Program-made: the position numbers and the translations under genes
DNA from: Phytophthora hibernalis
Taxonomy: Eukaryota; Oomycota; Peronosporomycetes; Peronosporales; Peronosporaceae
DNA length: 64,000 nt
Assembly (NCBI GenBank): GCA_012656075.1
Contig: JAAKBF010000026.1
Location: 1-64,000, forward strand
Direction of reading: 5' to 3'
The notes under the pieces: model-generated
What the model saw: only the letters and a program-made list of their open reading frames with translations
Told to the model about the DNA's origin: nothing
The model's database searches: none
In this document: positions 21,679-34,394 of the stretch, one piece after another
Layout of the letters: the number at the start of each line of letters is the position of its first letter
How positions within the stretch are numbered: the first letter of the stretch is position 1

Positions 21679-23243
21679 CGTGACCAAACAACACTGGTCA
21701 CACGTGCAAATCGCAACTCGTATACCAGAGCACAACAACATACATGTACTACAAGAAGTACTTGGTACAACAAAAGTAAGAAATGCAAATGAAATCCTGT
21801 TTAGCTGTAAGCATAGCAATGCATGAAGTCTTTAACCCCTTTCAACTAGCGCTCTCAATGAAGCAGAGTGTTCTTCTTCGTACTCGTGCGACAAGTTATA
21901 CAGTTGGTTCAGCTCCCCATCCGACAATAGGGGTCATCCTCAGCATCTTCATGAAACGTTTTACCGATGCTGTCACTATCATCCTCACTTTCCGAGTCCA
22001 CCGTATCGCTAGGGTCGGGCAAGATAGGAGCTTTAGAAAAACGGAAATTTGGTCGAACTGGAGCAGTGGCGTGGCCCGAAATAATGCTTCTGCGTAGAAT
22101 AACATACCCGCGCACTATTTTCTCAATTGTCGCAACAAAATGCTTTAGCGATGGGTGCGATTTCATCCGAGCGTTTAGCTCCTGGTGAAATCGCTCCAAG
22201 GGTTATTCGTTCTATTGACAATTCGTCGCTGGACGCCAAATATGTTCCATAGGTCTGGGGATACTTCTCCAGCCACTATTTTTGAGTACTGCCACATTGG
22301 TGCAGACAGAATCGTCACTTGCATGACCAGGTGGGCAGCCTTGTTGGCACGTGTGTGGTACCATGTTTTCAAACTCGTACGTCATTGTGTCCGCTGAAAA
22401 CACGAGCATACCTGGACACCACTTTGGCTTACGATAAAAACTACATCGATTTGTAATTTTACCCCGGTTGCGTTAGCTTTCGTGTACTCATAGCTTGTGC
22501 AATAGACCTTGGTCACATCATTGCGGGAGTTGGTACGTGTTGTTGCTGTTGTGATTGGGGTCGGTGTACGGCTTCGTGTTGAACGAGGTGCTTCAGGCGT
22601 CGCTGGTGGTGTCCTTAGCTGCACCAATACCAACGGTGTCCAGTTCGATGGAGAGAAACATACTGGCGATGTAGATGAGTCCGAAGTACCATTTGATTCA
22701 TGTTGTGATATGCGATTTCGCGCTGATCGTTGCGTTGATCGTCGCGCAGTCGGTGAGTAGCGAAGGGTGTTGATATCGCTGCCGTGTGATGGACGACGAT
22801 GAGCGTGCTTTCGGTAGTTTGCAGGTGTCGTTGTACAGGTAGCTCGATAACTAGGGCAAGTTGAGCTCAAAAGAGTAAATTTGGAAGTGAGACAAGCAGT
22901 AGGACTTACTACATACCGAGTGCGCCTTGAGAAAGCAGAACTCTCTCGATATTCCTTCTTACCACCCTCTGTTCCTTCAAAATTCTCGGTCGGCACCGCT
23001 AACCACTAATGCTTGTCGCGGCGTGCCACTCGCCCAATCCTTGCGCTGGCTTGGCCGTGCTGCCTTAGCGGCACGCGTCTTGCCTTACCATGCGCTGCCC
23101 CCTGCACAATCAGGCATCGATATCGGCTTCAAGATCAGCAGCTCGCTCGGTGACTCGCAGTATGTTTTGGCTGCTAGCTTATCAATGTGCTGCGCTTGAA
23201 CTGATGCAGAAGGCAACCTGTGATCAAGGACAATTTGGTCACG
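21679..23243 (-). mobile_element. MULE-type element, deletion derivative
   Basis: The left end CGTGACCAAACAACACTGGTCACACGT and the reverse complement of the right end (CGTGACCAAATTGTCCTTGATCACAGGT) match in inverted orientation. Between them are remnants of a Mutator-like transposase gene on the minus strand. Each terminus is also faced by another GTGACCAAA-type motif just outside, 9 bp away on the right (GCATTTGTA), so another element of the family may have abutted it. A clean target duplication is not visible. Confidence 0.5.
21897..22996 (-). pseudogene. MULE transposase gene, N-terminal FLYWCH-like part fused to C-terminal tail
   Basis: From right to left on the minus strand come: a disordered Ser/Thr/Pro/Arg-rich stretch (about 22990-22500); a FLYWCH-like zinc-finger segment ending YEFENMVPHTCQQG (about 22385-22340); and NNPLERFHQELNARMKSHPS followed by FVATIEKIVRGYVILRRSI (about 22200-22050), the typical C-terminal region of oomycete MULE transposases. 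The DDE core that should lie between is gone, so this is an internal deletion. Confidence 0.5.
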
Positions 23244-23273
23244 GCATTTGTACGTGACCAAACAGCTCGGCTT

Positions 23274-23728
23274 GTGGGATGCCTGTCAGCTAGCCCAAGG
23301 TACATTGAACCGAGGGTTTGTTGCTGGTCACTCCAAGAGATTAGAGTGGCCGAGTGTTGGGAGCGACGAGAAGCATCGTTCGCCATATATTATAGTGGAA
23401 CCAAGTGCTCCATACATATTTTACTGCCCGCCGAGGTTTTGCCTTGGCAAACCCGTATTAGGCTTGACAACCGGTACCCTTCCTTCTCAGGGACTGCGGG
23501 GATTCGCGCGAAAGCGCAATATTGCATCCTAGCCCTCGCTCGTGGCTAGTGGTGCAGGTTATTGGGTCGGCCTAATGTACAGAGGGTTCACATCCAACCC
23601 GGCGTAAGGGATCGTTCCTGGTCTTCATGTTTGATCCAACGCTCGTTGACCTGACAAGGGGAAGCGGTTGTTGTTGGTGGGACTCATACCATTTGGTAGT
23701 GAGAATTTCTGTGTGATCCTACACGACA
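23274..23728 (+). repeat. 5' LTR of Gypsy A
   Basis: Starts TGTGGGATGCCTGTCAGC and ends CCTACACGACA two bases before the primer-binding site. The matching LTR of element B is 37124-37573. No 3' LTR of A is in the window. Confidence 0.6.
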
Positions 23729-23730
23729 GC

Positions 23731-23743
23731 TGGTGCCGCGACC
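23731..23743 (+). promoter_or_regulatory. Primer-binding site of Gypsy A
   Basis: TGGTGCCGCGACC lies just inside the 5' LTR. Elements B (37109-37121, inverted) and C (29289-29301, inverted) have the same sequence at the same place, B with one change. The tRNA used cannot be told without tRNA sequences. Confidence 0.65.
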
Positions 23744-23838
23744 AGGGGTTGGGAGTGACTTTCTGTGTGTCTGGGTTGTATATAGGTTCTTATCCTAACG
23801 AGCATTCACGAGAAGATAAGAGAAGAAGAAGAGAGAAG

Positions 23839-25810
23839 ATGGCGGGAGGAGCGAAGTCAGCGGGTCCAGAAACACTGAGGAAGTCAAGTCGGACACGCAC
23901 CGAAGAATCGATGCGCTCCGGTTCGCCGTTCACGACGCTAGATACATTGGTGCTGGCCAACGCGGGTTCGGACAAAGTTGACGAGCAGATATACTACTCT
24001 GATGCCAATGAAAAAGATGAAGAAGATAACCTAAAAGAGACGGCAACGATGTCCGAGGTTTCGGAAGCCGCTTCCGTCCCAGCAGGACGTAGCGGAGGAG
24101 TGAGGTCGCACGCGCGAAACCTCATCGAGGAGTTGGACGAAGTGGCTGGTCCTGAACCAGCTGGAAACAGAAGCTTCGGACGGTTTTCGGTGTGCCTGAG
24201 CCCGTCTCCAACCGTCGGTCGATCCTCCCACGCACGACCGAGGGGTTGGATCCATCGAGGGTCCCGCTACCGACAACTCCTGGGCGACAGCCAGAGAAGT
24301 CGGTCGGGACGGGGTGTTCTCAGCGAAAGGGACCGCTTCGGCGTACGTTCAAGATTCGCACATGGTAACGCCTCGGTCAGCGGACCGTACCGAGCGATTG
24401 GCAAAGGGCTCCGAGAGTAAACAGACCGCTCCGACGGCGGGACGAAGTACAGGTCGGACGAAGAACCGACGCCTTGGTACGAACGACGACTCCTCGGACG
24501 ACGACTCGTTCGACGTTGAAGACCAAAGGGGTGACTGGAGAGTGGGCACGCCAAATCCGTGAGCTCAGCACGATGGAGAACGAGAGTTCCACACCGAGGC
24601 TAGAAATCGCCACACACCTCCCGTTTGGCAACATAAAACCCTACTTGGCCTCCAAGACAAGAGCGAGAAGCCAATGCAATGGCTCCGAGCCTTCATCTAT
24701 GAGATGAAGGGAACGCACACGCCACCGAATGAATGTTGCATGGCGTTCGAGCTGAGCCTCCAAGATGGCGCCCTGCATTGGTACCGACAACTCCCAAGGA
24801 AGACGAGACGGACGTGGAAATTGTTGAGTGATGCGTTCAACAAGTACTACTGTTGCCGATTTAATCATTCGGCGAAAGCCCAGTACTACTCGGCGAGGCG
24901 TGAAGAGAAGAGCATGTTTGCGACTATCTGAACCGGCTAAGTGGCTACGCCAGGAACGTCGGGATACAATTCGAGCACGGCGGTCGTGAGGCTAAAGATC
25001 ATGTTGAACACTTTCTCGATACGTGCGCAGACCGAGCCTTAGAAGAGCGTTTGTGTCACATGCGGGTCAAGAATATTCACGACCTGGAAGACATGATAAA
25101 TGATATCCTCCGACGTCGCGAGCGGAAAAAGGACGCGAGTCCTCGGTGCGCGCCCCAAGGGCCAGGATGATAGTCGTCGCCGTGACGATGGACGCTCCGA
25201 GGATTCGTGGAACCCCTACCGGCGTGACAGAGAGGATCGTCGTCATCGGGAAGATCGGTATCGGGATGACATCCGACGTCGACACGATCGTCAATACCGA
25301 CCGAGGATTACCCTCGGTGAGGCATTGACAGACATGGGCTCAGCGTTGAATGTGGACGGCTCGGTCGACCCGCGAGGGGAACCTGTAGAGGCATCGAGCG
25401 GAGGTTACTATGATGCCGAGGGTTACTACCCTAGCAGGGGCGACCGAGGATCGGACAGGTACTCGGACGAAGATCGCGGTCATGTGGCTGCCGCGAACGA
25501 TTCAGAGCGCCGTCACGCCACCGAGGGAACGTTCACTCGGGCTGACAATCGCCGGTCGAGGGTTGGGAATAACCAATACCCGCACGACCGAGACAACCCA
25601 AGTCTAGGCGGACGCGATGGTCGCCGGTAATATGGCCCATGTGTTCCCTGTGGAGAACTCACGCATTCGGTACACTACTGTTTCAAGAGGTGCAAGATGT
25701 GCAAGCAAGTTCACGACGCGGGAAAGTGCGAAGCTTTCAACGAGCTAGCGTCTCTTCTGAAGGCGAAGGTGGAGAAGAAAGACCTCTCGCCAGAACTGCA
25801 AGAATTGGTC
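23839..25810 (+). pseudogene. Gag of Gypsy A, frameshifted
   Basis: ATG 23839 opens MAGGAKSAGPETLRKSSRTR, then an acidic disordered region. A frame change near 24560 leads to the retrotransposon gag domain (LSLQDGALHWYRQLPRKTRR near 24760-24810, and HVEHFLDTCADRALEERLC near 25000-25050). An Arg/Asp-rich stretch follows. Finally a Cys/His knuckle-like segment (CGELTHSVHYCFKRCKMC near 25640-25700) appears. Gag packages the RNA in cytoplasmic particles. There are at least four frame changes and a stop near 25630. The same domains occur in element B. Confidence 0.7.
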
Positions 25811-27995
25811 TATTGGAGTCATTTAAACTAGGCAGCCCGCCAACAGAAACTGGGTTGGTCCCGATCGGGCTGCCCCAGTTAGCCGAGCCTGCGCTGGACG
25901 CCGACTATTTGTTTGCGTTCACTGGTTCGTGCAAACGGCCTAATGACTTTAATATGGATTATGTGAAATCGACGGAAAATGGAGAAGAGAGAGGCGCAAG
26001 CCTCGGTGAGAGTGAAGTGAATGTGAAATGTGAAGAGGCAGCTACTGGTACGGTTACCGAGGCTTCAATCGCGAGTATGGCTGTGACCGAGAACGAGCCC
26101 CGAAGTCTCGGCCAGACAATCAAGTTGTTGTCTGGTGAGAGCAAGTGGTCGGTGGCCCGACCGAGGATCTGTCAGTCGCTGGACGGGAGTGGCACGAGCT
26201 CAAACTACCTCGACAACGTCCATATCTGAATACCCACGAGGTGTGGATTCGCCGGATTGGGAACCTCGTGTCGACAGTGACGAGGTTTCAGCGAGGACAA
26301 CCAGCAAGGACGTGGCTACACCCGGCTGCGATCGGCGAAGTACGACGAATGGCAAGTGCTAGCGTACGCTGCGTGTCGGGACGACACATTGCTGAAGCGT
26401 GAAAGAAAATTGTACGAGCAGTGGTTAGCCAGTCAATCACCAGCAGTCGAACGGCGGGAATATCCGACGCCTCGGAAGATTCTTTCCCAACCGATGGTGC
26501 ACCACGATGGACAACGGGCGGATCGTCTACATAGCGGTGAAGAGTGCCACGCACAACCGAGTGGGTGCGACCACTCGGCAGTAACCGTTACTCTGGTAAC
26601 CTCGGACATGATGGCTAGGGACATTGAAGCCGAAGAATGTGAGGGTTCAACCATGTCCGAATCCTCGGCCAGGGGTGGCGGCGATGTAATTACCGGCGAG
26701 GCACCGGAAACCGAGGTCACCGAAGACTCGGAGGCACGCCTGGAGTCGGTGTCCGTAGCGCTTATGATGGGTGTTCCAGCTAGCACCGCTGTCGACATTG
26801 ATGATTCCCAGGTGGTGTGGTCGAGCATGTGGCAAATGAGATGGAGTTGACCGACTACGCCCATGAGTTGTCATTCCTGCCTGACCTGACCGAAGCTTCG
26901 GAGACGGTTTTGGATTATACAAGACCCAACGTAGTGAACCCGAAGGCCATGTCCGAGCAACAACGAGCATTGATCGATGTGTTAAAGCAACATGAACAGA
27001 TCATGATTTCGAGCGGAAATGCTCTGCCACCGCCAGCCTATGGCGTGGTATGCGTACAGGGGCATCTTCAGATTAAACAGAGAGATCGGCGTACACCGCT
27101 GAAGCATCTGAAGAAGCTATACGAGTTACTGAAAGGCTTGTTGAAAGCTCGGTTGGTAGCGTTCTCAGACAGCCCGTGGTCGTCCCCGAATGTGATCGTG
27201 TTGAAGAAGAACGGCGTTGATATTCGCCTGTGCATCGATTACAAGATGGTGAATGCAATCACAGCGATTATGGAGTATGCCATGCTGCTGGTCGACGATG
27301 TATTAACCGACCTGGAAGCATACTTGTGGTTCTGCTCTTTAGACGCTGCTAGCGGATTCTGGGCAATAATGATGACGACGAGAGCTCGGAAAATATCGGT
27401 CTTCGTTTGTGTACTCGGCCACTTTGAGTGGCTGCGTATGCCGTTTGGTCTGAAGAACGCACCGATGATTTACCAACGAATGATTGATAACGCTCTATGG
27501 GGTCGTTCAGCCCAAGGGTGGTTGGACCCAGTTCGCTGAGCTGATGCGATCGGCTGAAGCGGCCGCTGAGGCCGCAAGAACAGGGGTGACCGACGATTAT
27601 GCACGGCTGTCCGAGGTTTCGACAGCTTTTCCGACCAAGTTCGAGGCCGACCGCGAGTCCTCGGCGACGCTCGACGCTGTGACCTAATTGGTGAACAGCC
27701 CTGTCGCGGATATGTTCTCCACGGGAGAAGCAGATGAATCCTCGTTGGTGCCAGTATTCGATCGGCGGTCGTTCGTGGACGATATTTGTTTCATCTCCGA
27801 GACTTTTGACTCTTGTCTCGCCACCCTGGACCGCCTGCTTCAACGGTTCAGTGAGTGTCGAATAATTGTGAGTTTCAGAAAGAGCATTTTTGTACAAGGC
27901 CGAGTAGACTTCCTGTCGCATGAGGTGTCGGCCGACGGCATTCAGGCCGATACAAAGAAGTTGAAGATAGTGACGGAGCTGTCGTTCCCGTCATC
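25811..27995 (+). pseudogene. Pol of Gypsy A (linker and reverse transcriptase), truncated
   Basis: The linker region shares LGSPPTETGLVPIGLPQL and RDDTLLKRE with element B. At 26110-26160 the aspartic protease segment present in B (GVDVVLGTDFM) is missing, an internal deletion. RT is recognisable from 26817: PWSSPNVIVLKKNGVDIRLC, then CSLDAASGFWAI, then LRMPFGLKNAPMIYQRMIDN. After an interrupted stretch comes FVDDICFISETF, which carries the catalytic DD, and ends LSFPSSKN where element C begins. RNase H and integrase are absent. Confidence 0.75.
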
Positions 27996-29222
27996 GAAGA
28001 ATCTTCTCAAGCGGCGCATGCGTCCTGATTTCCAACACTTGTCCTCGGTCGCTTTCAGCCCCGTCGAAGCTGAGCTGGCGGATGTGGTCATGAGGCGACT
28101 CATCGACATCGCGGTGCCCAGGGTAATCGTCTTCATCGCCGAGTTGATCATCCTCTACAGGGGCTGCCAGTGCTGCGGCGTCCGAACGGATCAGGCGACG
28201 GAGCTCGGCGGCTTCCCCAGCAGTGATGAAATCTGCCATCGGGCGTCTAGCTGGCGGATCGCTGGCCTTCTTCGGAGTTTGCATGTGCGAGTCGGCGAAA
28301 TACGGTGTTCCCTCTGTGCTCCGGAATACACCACGCTTCGTTTCGGGTGTCTTCGGCAACGGAACTTTCGCTGGGTATTCACTGGGCTCAGGGAAGACGT
28401 ACGGCTCAGTGACGGACGGTTGTGGTGGGGCCAATTTGGTCTCGTCGAGTTCTTCAGCCCGGCGAGCCTTGGATAATTGTCCCTTTGGTCCACCTTGCAT
28501 CCCAAACAAGTCTTTCAACTTGCGCTTCCATCTCATCAGCTCGGCGCCGACCGTGTGCACACTCCAAGATGTCAGCGCCGGTTTCGAAGGCTTATGGCCG
28601 CACCGGTATCCCATCGCTCGGAGTAATATCACCGTGTCCTCGACGAGTTGGTCCACCGTATGGCTATTAATGGGTTGACCCAATTCCTCGCTGAGTTGAG
28701 CCCACTTCGCTTGACACATGTACATCGGAGCGAGCCTGTTGATCCACCGACTGTTAGTGTTCATTTCTTCGACGAGTCGGGCCAGGACTCGGTTTGCCTT
28801 CAGTGTTTCGACATTCTTCGTCGCCTTGAGAACGAGCGGCGGTCGGTCACCCGCAGCCACGGCTTGTTCGTCGTCATCGTCATCGCCAAGATCCGCTGCG
28901 AGGTTCCGCTCGACTGGGCGAGGACCCCCATGCGGGTCACCTGCAGCGACAACTCGTCGACTTCTTCACGGAGATCGACGAATCTCTTCACGTCGTCGTA
29001 CTCCGTCCCTTCATCATCATCCTTCTCTTCTTCTTCTTCTTCTTCCTCCTCGCTTCCATGGTCTTCGTTATCGTCGAAGTCGTCGAACTGGACGGAGCGC
29101 GACACGTCCGCATCCGCGGCCGTAATACTAGCTCTCGCCGAGTTCGACTCGTCGAGCGGCGATCCTCCGACCGTCGCTGAGATTGCGTCGCTCAGACTTG
29201 GCGATCCCTTGACTATCTTCTC
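27996..29222 (-). pseudogene. Gag-like protein of Gypsy C
   Basis: Two minus frames overlap. The first (to about 28800) holds an acidic Glu/Asp run and VKRFVDLREEVDELSLQVTR, a short coiled coil. The second (28860-27996) holds MNTNSRWINRLAPMYMCQAK, a helical region with AELMRWKRKLKDLFG, and a Pro/Ser-rich tail. No ATG is visible for the first frame. The layout fits a gag N-terminus of the oomycete Gypsy type. Confidence 0.5.
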
Positions 29223-29303
29223 TCACGTGTTGCTCTTAACTTGGTTGTACTTGGTACCTGCGAAAACGAAGCATACCCCTGAATCCCGGGTCGCGGCACC
29301 AGT

Positions 29304-30233
29304 TGTGGTGTTGTGATTCACAGAAAACGTCGTTAGTTCGGCTTCCACGCAACAGCACAACAATTCGCCCAGTCAGGTCGGCGATGTTGGGCTTGCGCAG
29401 GGTTCCTGTCTGTTCCCTTTGCGGTTCGCCCCAGCCGGGGTTCAGTTGAGTGTTGTTCCCAACAAGTACCAAGCTCCAAACTCTCCAGAGACTCGCCTGA
29501 GCGGGGCAGTCTCCGTGCAAAAACCTGTGCCCATCACCAAAGGATGGACGGCAGCGCGCGAGCGCGTTTACAGGTTACCTGGCGCAGATTACGCCCAGCT
29601 AAGAGGTTACGGTGTCCTGGGTTGTGCAGACCCACCGGCTCGTCGAATCGACGAGACTTGTCTTCGCTTGGTAGCGAGAAGTGCCCACCCCGACCTTCAT
29701 CTCTTGGCGCTACCAGACGGCTCCCCTACAAGCTATGCCTCTCGGGGAACGTCGGCAGACACAATCCAGCCCACGCAGGGACTTGCCGGGAAAGTGTACA
29801 CTGTTCTTGGACTTAGAAGCTTCTGCTCTGATTTTTATCTCTATATCTTTTGGAGAGTCGCTTTGGACTCTTCCTTCTATCAGTCCTAAACAAATACCTA
29901 GTAAAATGGAGTCGTTATGGATCTCGCTATGACCCTTCGCTCAGCTCCGCCACTTGGTGTCGAGCTGTTTACCTACCTCTCGACGACCCTTCGCCCAGAT
30001 CCTGATATATCCCCCCAGCTGGCATATCTTTCTCGATGCATTTTCTCGCCAAGTCCAACTTTCGCCGAGTCGATTATCGCCGAGTCCGTTCATCGCTGAG
30101 TCACGCTAAGTGCAGTTCCCGTTTAAGTCCGTTCCCTGTTGAGTGCGATGTGTCCACTCGGCGGCGAACCCACTTGATGGTGTACCCTCTTGATCCTCTT
30201 GAGTGCGATGTACCCACTGGTCTAGCTTAGACA
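29304..30233 (-). repeat. 5' LTR of Gypsy C
   Basis: On the minus strand it begins TGTCTAAGCTAGACCAGTGG and ends CACAACACCACA, two bases before the primer-binding site TGGTGCCGCGACC. It is about 930 bp, twice the length of the A/B LTR, so C belongs to another family. The plus-strand ORFs across it are not genes. Confidence 0.55.
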
Positions 30234-30587
30234 CTCCTAGTGTAGAGCCATCCAAAATATGGATTTCCCTACACCACACTCTTCAAGAGGACAAAGAGCT
30301 CACAAGCGAATATCAATCTGTTCACAACGTTACAGGTGGTGAACAACTTCTTGCAGTTAAACAACCGCTTGATGAAGTCGAGGGCGGTGAAGAAATTCCG
30401 CATCAGATTGAAGAAGACATTAGCTGTATTTCATGGTGAAACAAGGGAATTGTGTTTTCCACACCAAATGGTACCTCGATGCTGGTACACACTGGTATCT
30501 GCACTGCAGGCCACCCGATGAACGCGTGGCGTTCTCGAATCAAGAAGAACACTACACAAGCAAGAAAGAAGGGGTATCCTCTCTCAT

Positions 30588-31666
30588 GACCAACATGCTC
30601 ATCCGCGGAACCACCGACCAAGCCAGCGCGCCCAGCTCCCCATCATCCAGGGCTGACAGAGTCCCATCGGATAGCGAGCCACCAGCTGCGGTTGCGGCTT
30701 CACCTGACGCCGTGGACGTCACGGGACATGAAGTGCCATGAACAACGACGCCGGCAAGGCGCACGGCTGACCCGGTGCCTCTGCGCCCACGAAACATGCC
30801 TCGAGCGACGCTGTAGTGGAGGCTACAAATGGCAAGAAGAAGCTGGTGAGGCGTCCAACTACTGCTAGCGATAGCAGCACGACTCGGAAGGCCGCGTCCG
30901 AAGCTGCCCACGACTCGGACTCCGACCTGGATGAGAAGACCCCGGCTCCACCGGCGAAGAAAGCCCGAAGACGCCGGTCCCTGGGAAGGCGAAGACTGGC
31001 ATCTACGAAGCGTCCATCGGCTTCAGCTCGATCCGACGGAGGGTTTAATCTGTCCAGATTCATGGCATCTTTCTAGTCCGGTTCGGCTCGTGACGAGAGC
31101 ATCGTACCGGTAGAGAACCGTCCCGTTCCTACCGCTGCGTCTCCGGACAGCGACGAGACGAGGACCCGAAACGACGCAGCGCGAAAAAGTTTACCTGATA
31201 ACATCTGTTTTGCACTTAGTCCGACCCTGCCGGTCGTTCAAACACCAACTTTTCCATACCACTGGCAATGCATCTTCGGCACCAGTGCTATTTTCGCGAG
31301 AACTTCGACCTTAAGGCCGGGTCGGCCATACAACAACTCTCAGCTATACAGCCTCCTTTGACAATACAGTCCGGGTTGACCATACAGTCGACCACGGCTA
31401 TACAGCCGGTACCGGTCATACAGCCGATACCACTATCCTCTTCGTCGCATGCTACGTTGGCTCCTCCCACTTTGCGATCAGCTGCCCCTCGGCTAGGAAT
31501 AGCGGTCTCCACAAGTTCCTCAGCAAGGAGGCTATCACTTGTGGCTAAGCCTTCTGAAGCTGAACTACCTCTCGTTCACCAGATCAAGCGCCGCAGGGCA
31601 AAACGGTTGATGCGAACGCCTTTATTGGACCATGCGAAGATCGCTTCCGCCCCGTTATCAGCTTGA
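30588..31666 (+). pseudogene. Disordered Ser/Ala/Lys-rich protein, probably a gag N-terminus
   Basis: Consecutive plus frames, with breaks near 30740, 30810 and 31075, give one low-complexity protein: TNMLIRGTTDQ, AEAA-type Ala/Asp stretches, KKARRRRSLGRRRL (a possible nuclear signal), then Ile-Gln repeats, ending KRRRAKRLMRTPLLDHAKI. No domain is recognised. The neighbourhood and composition suggest a retroelement gag. A host nuclear protein cannot be ruled out. Confidence 0.35.
31320..31430 (+). repeat. Degenerate tandem repeat with ATACAG core
   Basis: ATACAR recurs about seven times at 12-27 base spacing (ATACAACAAC, ATACAGCC, ATACAGTCC, ATACAGTCG and so on). The translation is a run of xIQP/xIQS repeats. 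Confidence 0.6.
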
Positions 31667-32142
31667 AGACAGCCGCAGCAATGCTAGCACGAGATACAAC
31701 TAATTGCGAGTGGACCGTAGGGTCACGCTGGTTCAGGCTTTGTCGACAGTTGGTGTCGCTCTACCCCCGGACAATTACCCGCTGTCTCGACCGGAGCTAG
31801 ACGACCCCGAATTCCTTCTGGATACCCCACTACCGAAGGCGCTATCCGACAAGGATTATCGTCAATATCCACCGCGTCACCTGCGGGGACGCATATCATC
31901 ACCGCCACGAACACGGACTCCAGGCGGGCCTCCTAATCCTCGGTGGCTATGGTTTCCGGTTCTCCAGGAGTCGGTCGACCGCCGTCACCTCTGTCCGAGG
32001 TCTCGGACTCGATGGAGTTCCAGTCGTCCTCGGCTATGACGTCCGCTGCTGCCGTGTCCGAAGGTTTCAGAGTCATGTTTATAGCCGGGTGGTCGAGCCC
32101 AGTGGTACGTTCGATGTCATCGTCAGCACTTGGTTGGACTGG

Positions 32143-33481
32143 TCAACTCTTTCTCGTCCTTGTTCCAAGTGACCGAGAGAGAATCTTGCGTGGCGTCGGA
32201 TACTGCCGTCGTTCTACAGTCGGTGGTTGACTGGCAAACCATCGCTCGTAAAGCATACCCTCGCGCTTCAGCAGCGTGTCATCGCGGCACACCGCGTATG
32301 CTAAAACATGCCATTCGTCGTACTTCGCCGATCGCAACCGGGTATACCCTCGCCCAAGCGGAAGGTTACCTCGCGGTACCCATAAAAATATCGGTTCGTG
32401 GTTACTGCAATGGGCAACCTTCGGCGACACGTTAGTCAACCGGACAATTTCTGGCTGTCTTCACTGAAACCTCGTTACGGTAGGCACGAGATTCCCAACT
32501 TGACCGACCCACATATCATGGGTGTTCAGAGACGGGCGTCGTCGAGGTAAGTTGAACCCGTGTCACTCTCGGCCAGCGACTGACAAATCTCGGTTGGGCC
32601 GCCTACCACTTGCATTCCATATACCGGAGCATCGTCGGCACTCTGAGATCTCACCAAGGGAACCATCACCTCGTCTGGTAGCCGGGCCGTGCCGTGGAAT
32701 AAATCCAACCGTATCCCGGCTGGAATCATGAAGTCCGTACCAAGGACGACGTCAACTCCCGGGCTGTGGTCCATAATCCACAGCTCGAACTCGTATACTC
32801 GTTCCCACCCGAGGGTGATCTTAACGAGTGCTCGGCGACGTGTTTCCATCATCCCTGGGTTAATTCTCCTTACTTCCAAACTGCGACCGTGATCCTCAAC
32901 TTCACTTACACACAATTTCTTCGCATAGGAAGCAGATATGCCCCTGTATCCAGCAGAACTCTTGTTTACGAGTCATCCACTGCTCCATTCACCATTGATC
33001 TAAGCCGCTTCCGTTTGTCGTATCGTTGAGACGACCACCACCCCACCCGAACATCTTGATTGTTTGACCGAGGTTTCGGGGTTGATGCTCGGTCACGACC
33101 ATACTCGCGATCAAAGCTTCGGTGACCGCACCAGTAGTCGCTTTCTCATTCCATAGTCGCCTCACTCTCACCGAGGCTTGCTCCTCCCTTTTCTCCATTT
33201 TTCGTCGTTTTCACATAATCCATATTCAAGTCATGAGACCGTTTACACAAGCCCGCGAACGCAAACAAATAGTCTGCATCCAGTGCAGGCTCGGATAACT
33301 GTGGCAGTCCGATTGGGACCAACCCAGTGTCAGTTGGTGGGCTGCCTAGTATAAATGACTCCCATACACCAGTTCTTGAAGTTCCGACGAGAGGTCCTTC
33401 TTTCTCCACCTTTGCTTTCAGAAGAGACGCAAGGTCGTTGAATGCTTCACATTTCCCTGCGTCGTGAACTTGCTCGTACAT
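32143..33481 (-). pseudogene. Protease and linker region of Gypsy B
   Basis: The minus frames read HDAGKCEAFNDLASLLKAKV (gag end), LGSPPTDTGLVPIGLPQL, then the protease-like segment with YEFELWIMDHSPGVDVVLGT and DFMIPAGIRLDLF, then QVVGGPTEICQSL, then AVCRDDTLLKREGMLYERW. This is the segment deleted from element A. Frames change at about 33150, 32960 and 32520. The canonical DTG is not seen clearly in the readable frame. Confidence 0.6.
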
Positions 33482-34394
33482 CTTCCATCACGTCCACCTT
33501 GGCCTCGGTTGTCTCGATCATGCGTATATTTGTTGTTTCCAACCCTCGGTCTGCGATTGTCGGTTCGAGCGAATGTCCCTTCGGCCGCATTGCGACGTTC
33601 AGAGTCATTAGCGGCAGCCACACGGATGTGATCATCGTCGGATGCATACTCGTCATCAGAGTACCTGTCCGAGCCTCGATCGCCATTGCCGGGTAATACT
33701 CCCGATCATAACCTTCGGTATCATCATACCCACCCCTGGACATCTCCGTAGGTCCTCCTCGCGAATCGGCCGTGCCGTTCACGGACCATATCCATCAATG
33801 TATCGGCGAGTGTAACCCTCAGTCGATATTGCCGGTCATCCCGACCATCCCGACGTCGGTTGTCATCCCGATAACGATCTTCCCGACATCGACCATCGTT
33901 TCAGTCGCGTCGGAAGGTGTTGCGCGAATCCTCAGAGCGTCCGTCATCACGACGTCGACCATCATCTTGACCCCTTGAACGTCGGACCGAGGACTCACAC
34001 CCTTTCTTCCGCTCGCGACGCCTGAGGTTGTCATTAACCAGGTCTTCCCGTTCATGAAAATTCTTGACCCGCACGAGGCAAAGACGTTCTTCCAGGGCTC
34101 GGTCTTCACACGAGTCGAGAAAATGCTCGACGTGGTCCTTGGCCTCACGACGGCCGTGTTCGAACTGCACTCCAGCATTCCTGGCGTAACCATTTAGTCG
34201 ATTCAAGTAGTCGCAGACGTGTTTTTCTCCTCACGTCTCGCCGAGTAATATCGCGCCTTCGCGGATTGATTAAAACGGGAACAGTAGTACTTGATGAACG
34301 CGTCAATCAGCAACTTCCACGTCTGTCGCATCTTCCGTGGGAGTTGCCTGTAGCAGTGTAGAGCTCCGTCTTGTATGAATCCTGGCTCAACAAA

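Larger units (their letters stand above)
23274..27995 (+). mobile_element. Ty3/Gypsy element A, 5' part
   Basis: Contains the 5' LTR, the primer-binding site, gag and pol up to the RT thumb. The element stops at 27995, where Gypsy C sequence (minus strand) begins. Its protease region is deleted (see pol). It is homologous throughout to element B at 31690-37573 in the opposite orientation. Confidence 0.8.
27996..30233 (-). mobile_element. Ty3/Gypsy element C, 5' LTR and gag only
   Basis: Minus-strand fragment made of a 5' LTR (29304-30233), a primer-binding site (29289-29301) and a gag region. It stops at 27996 inside what would be the rest of element A's RT. No pol of C is present. Confidence 0.65.

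Noticed and set aside
28648..29316. Plus-strand ORF of 222 codons
   Set aside because: Mirror of the acidic gag region of Gypsy C, including a Ser run opposite a Glu run.
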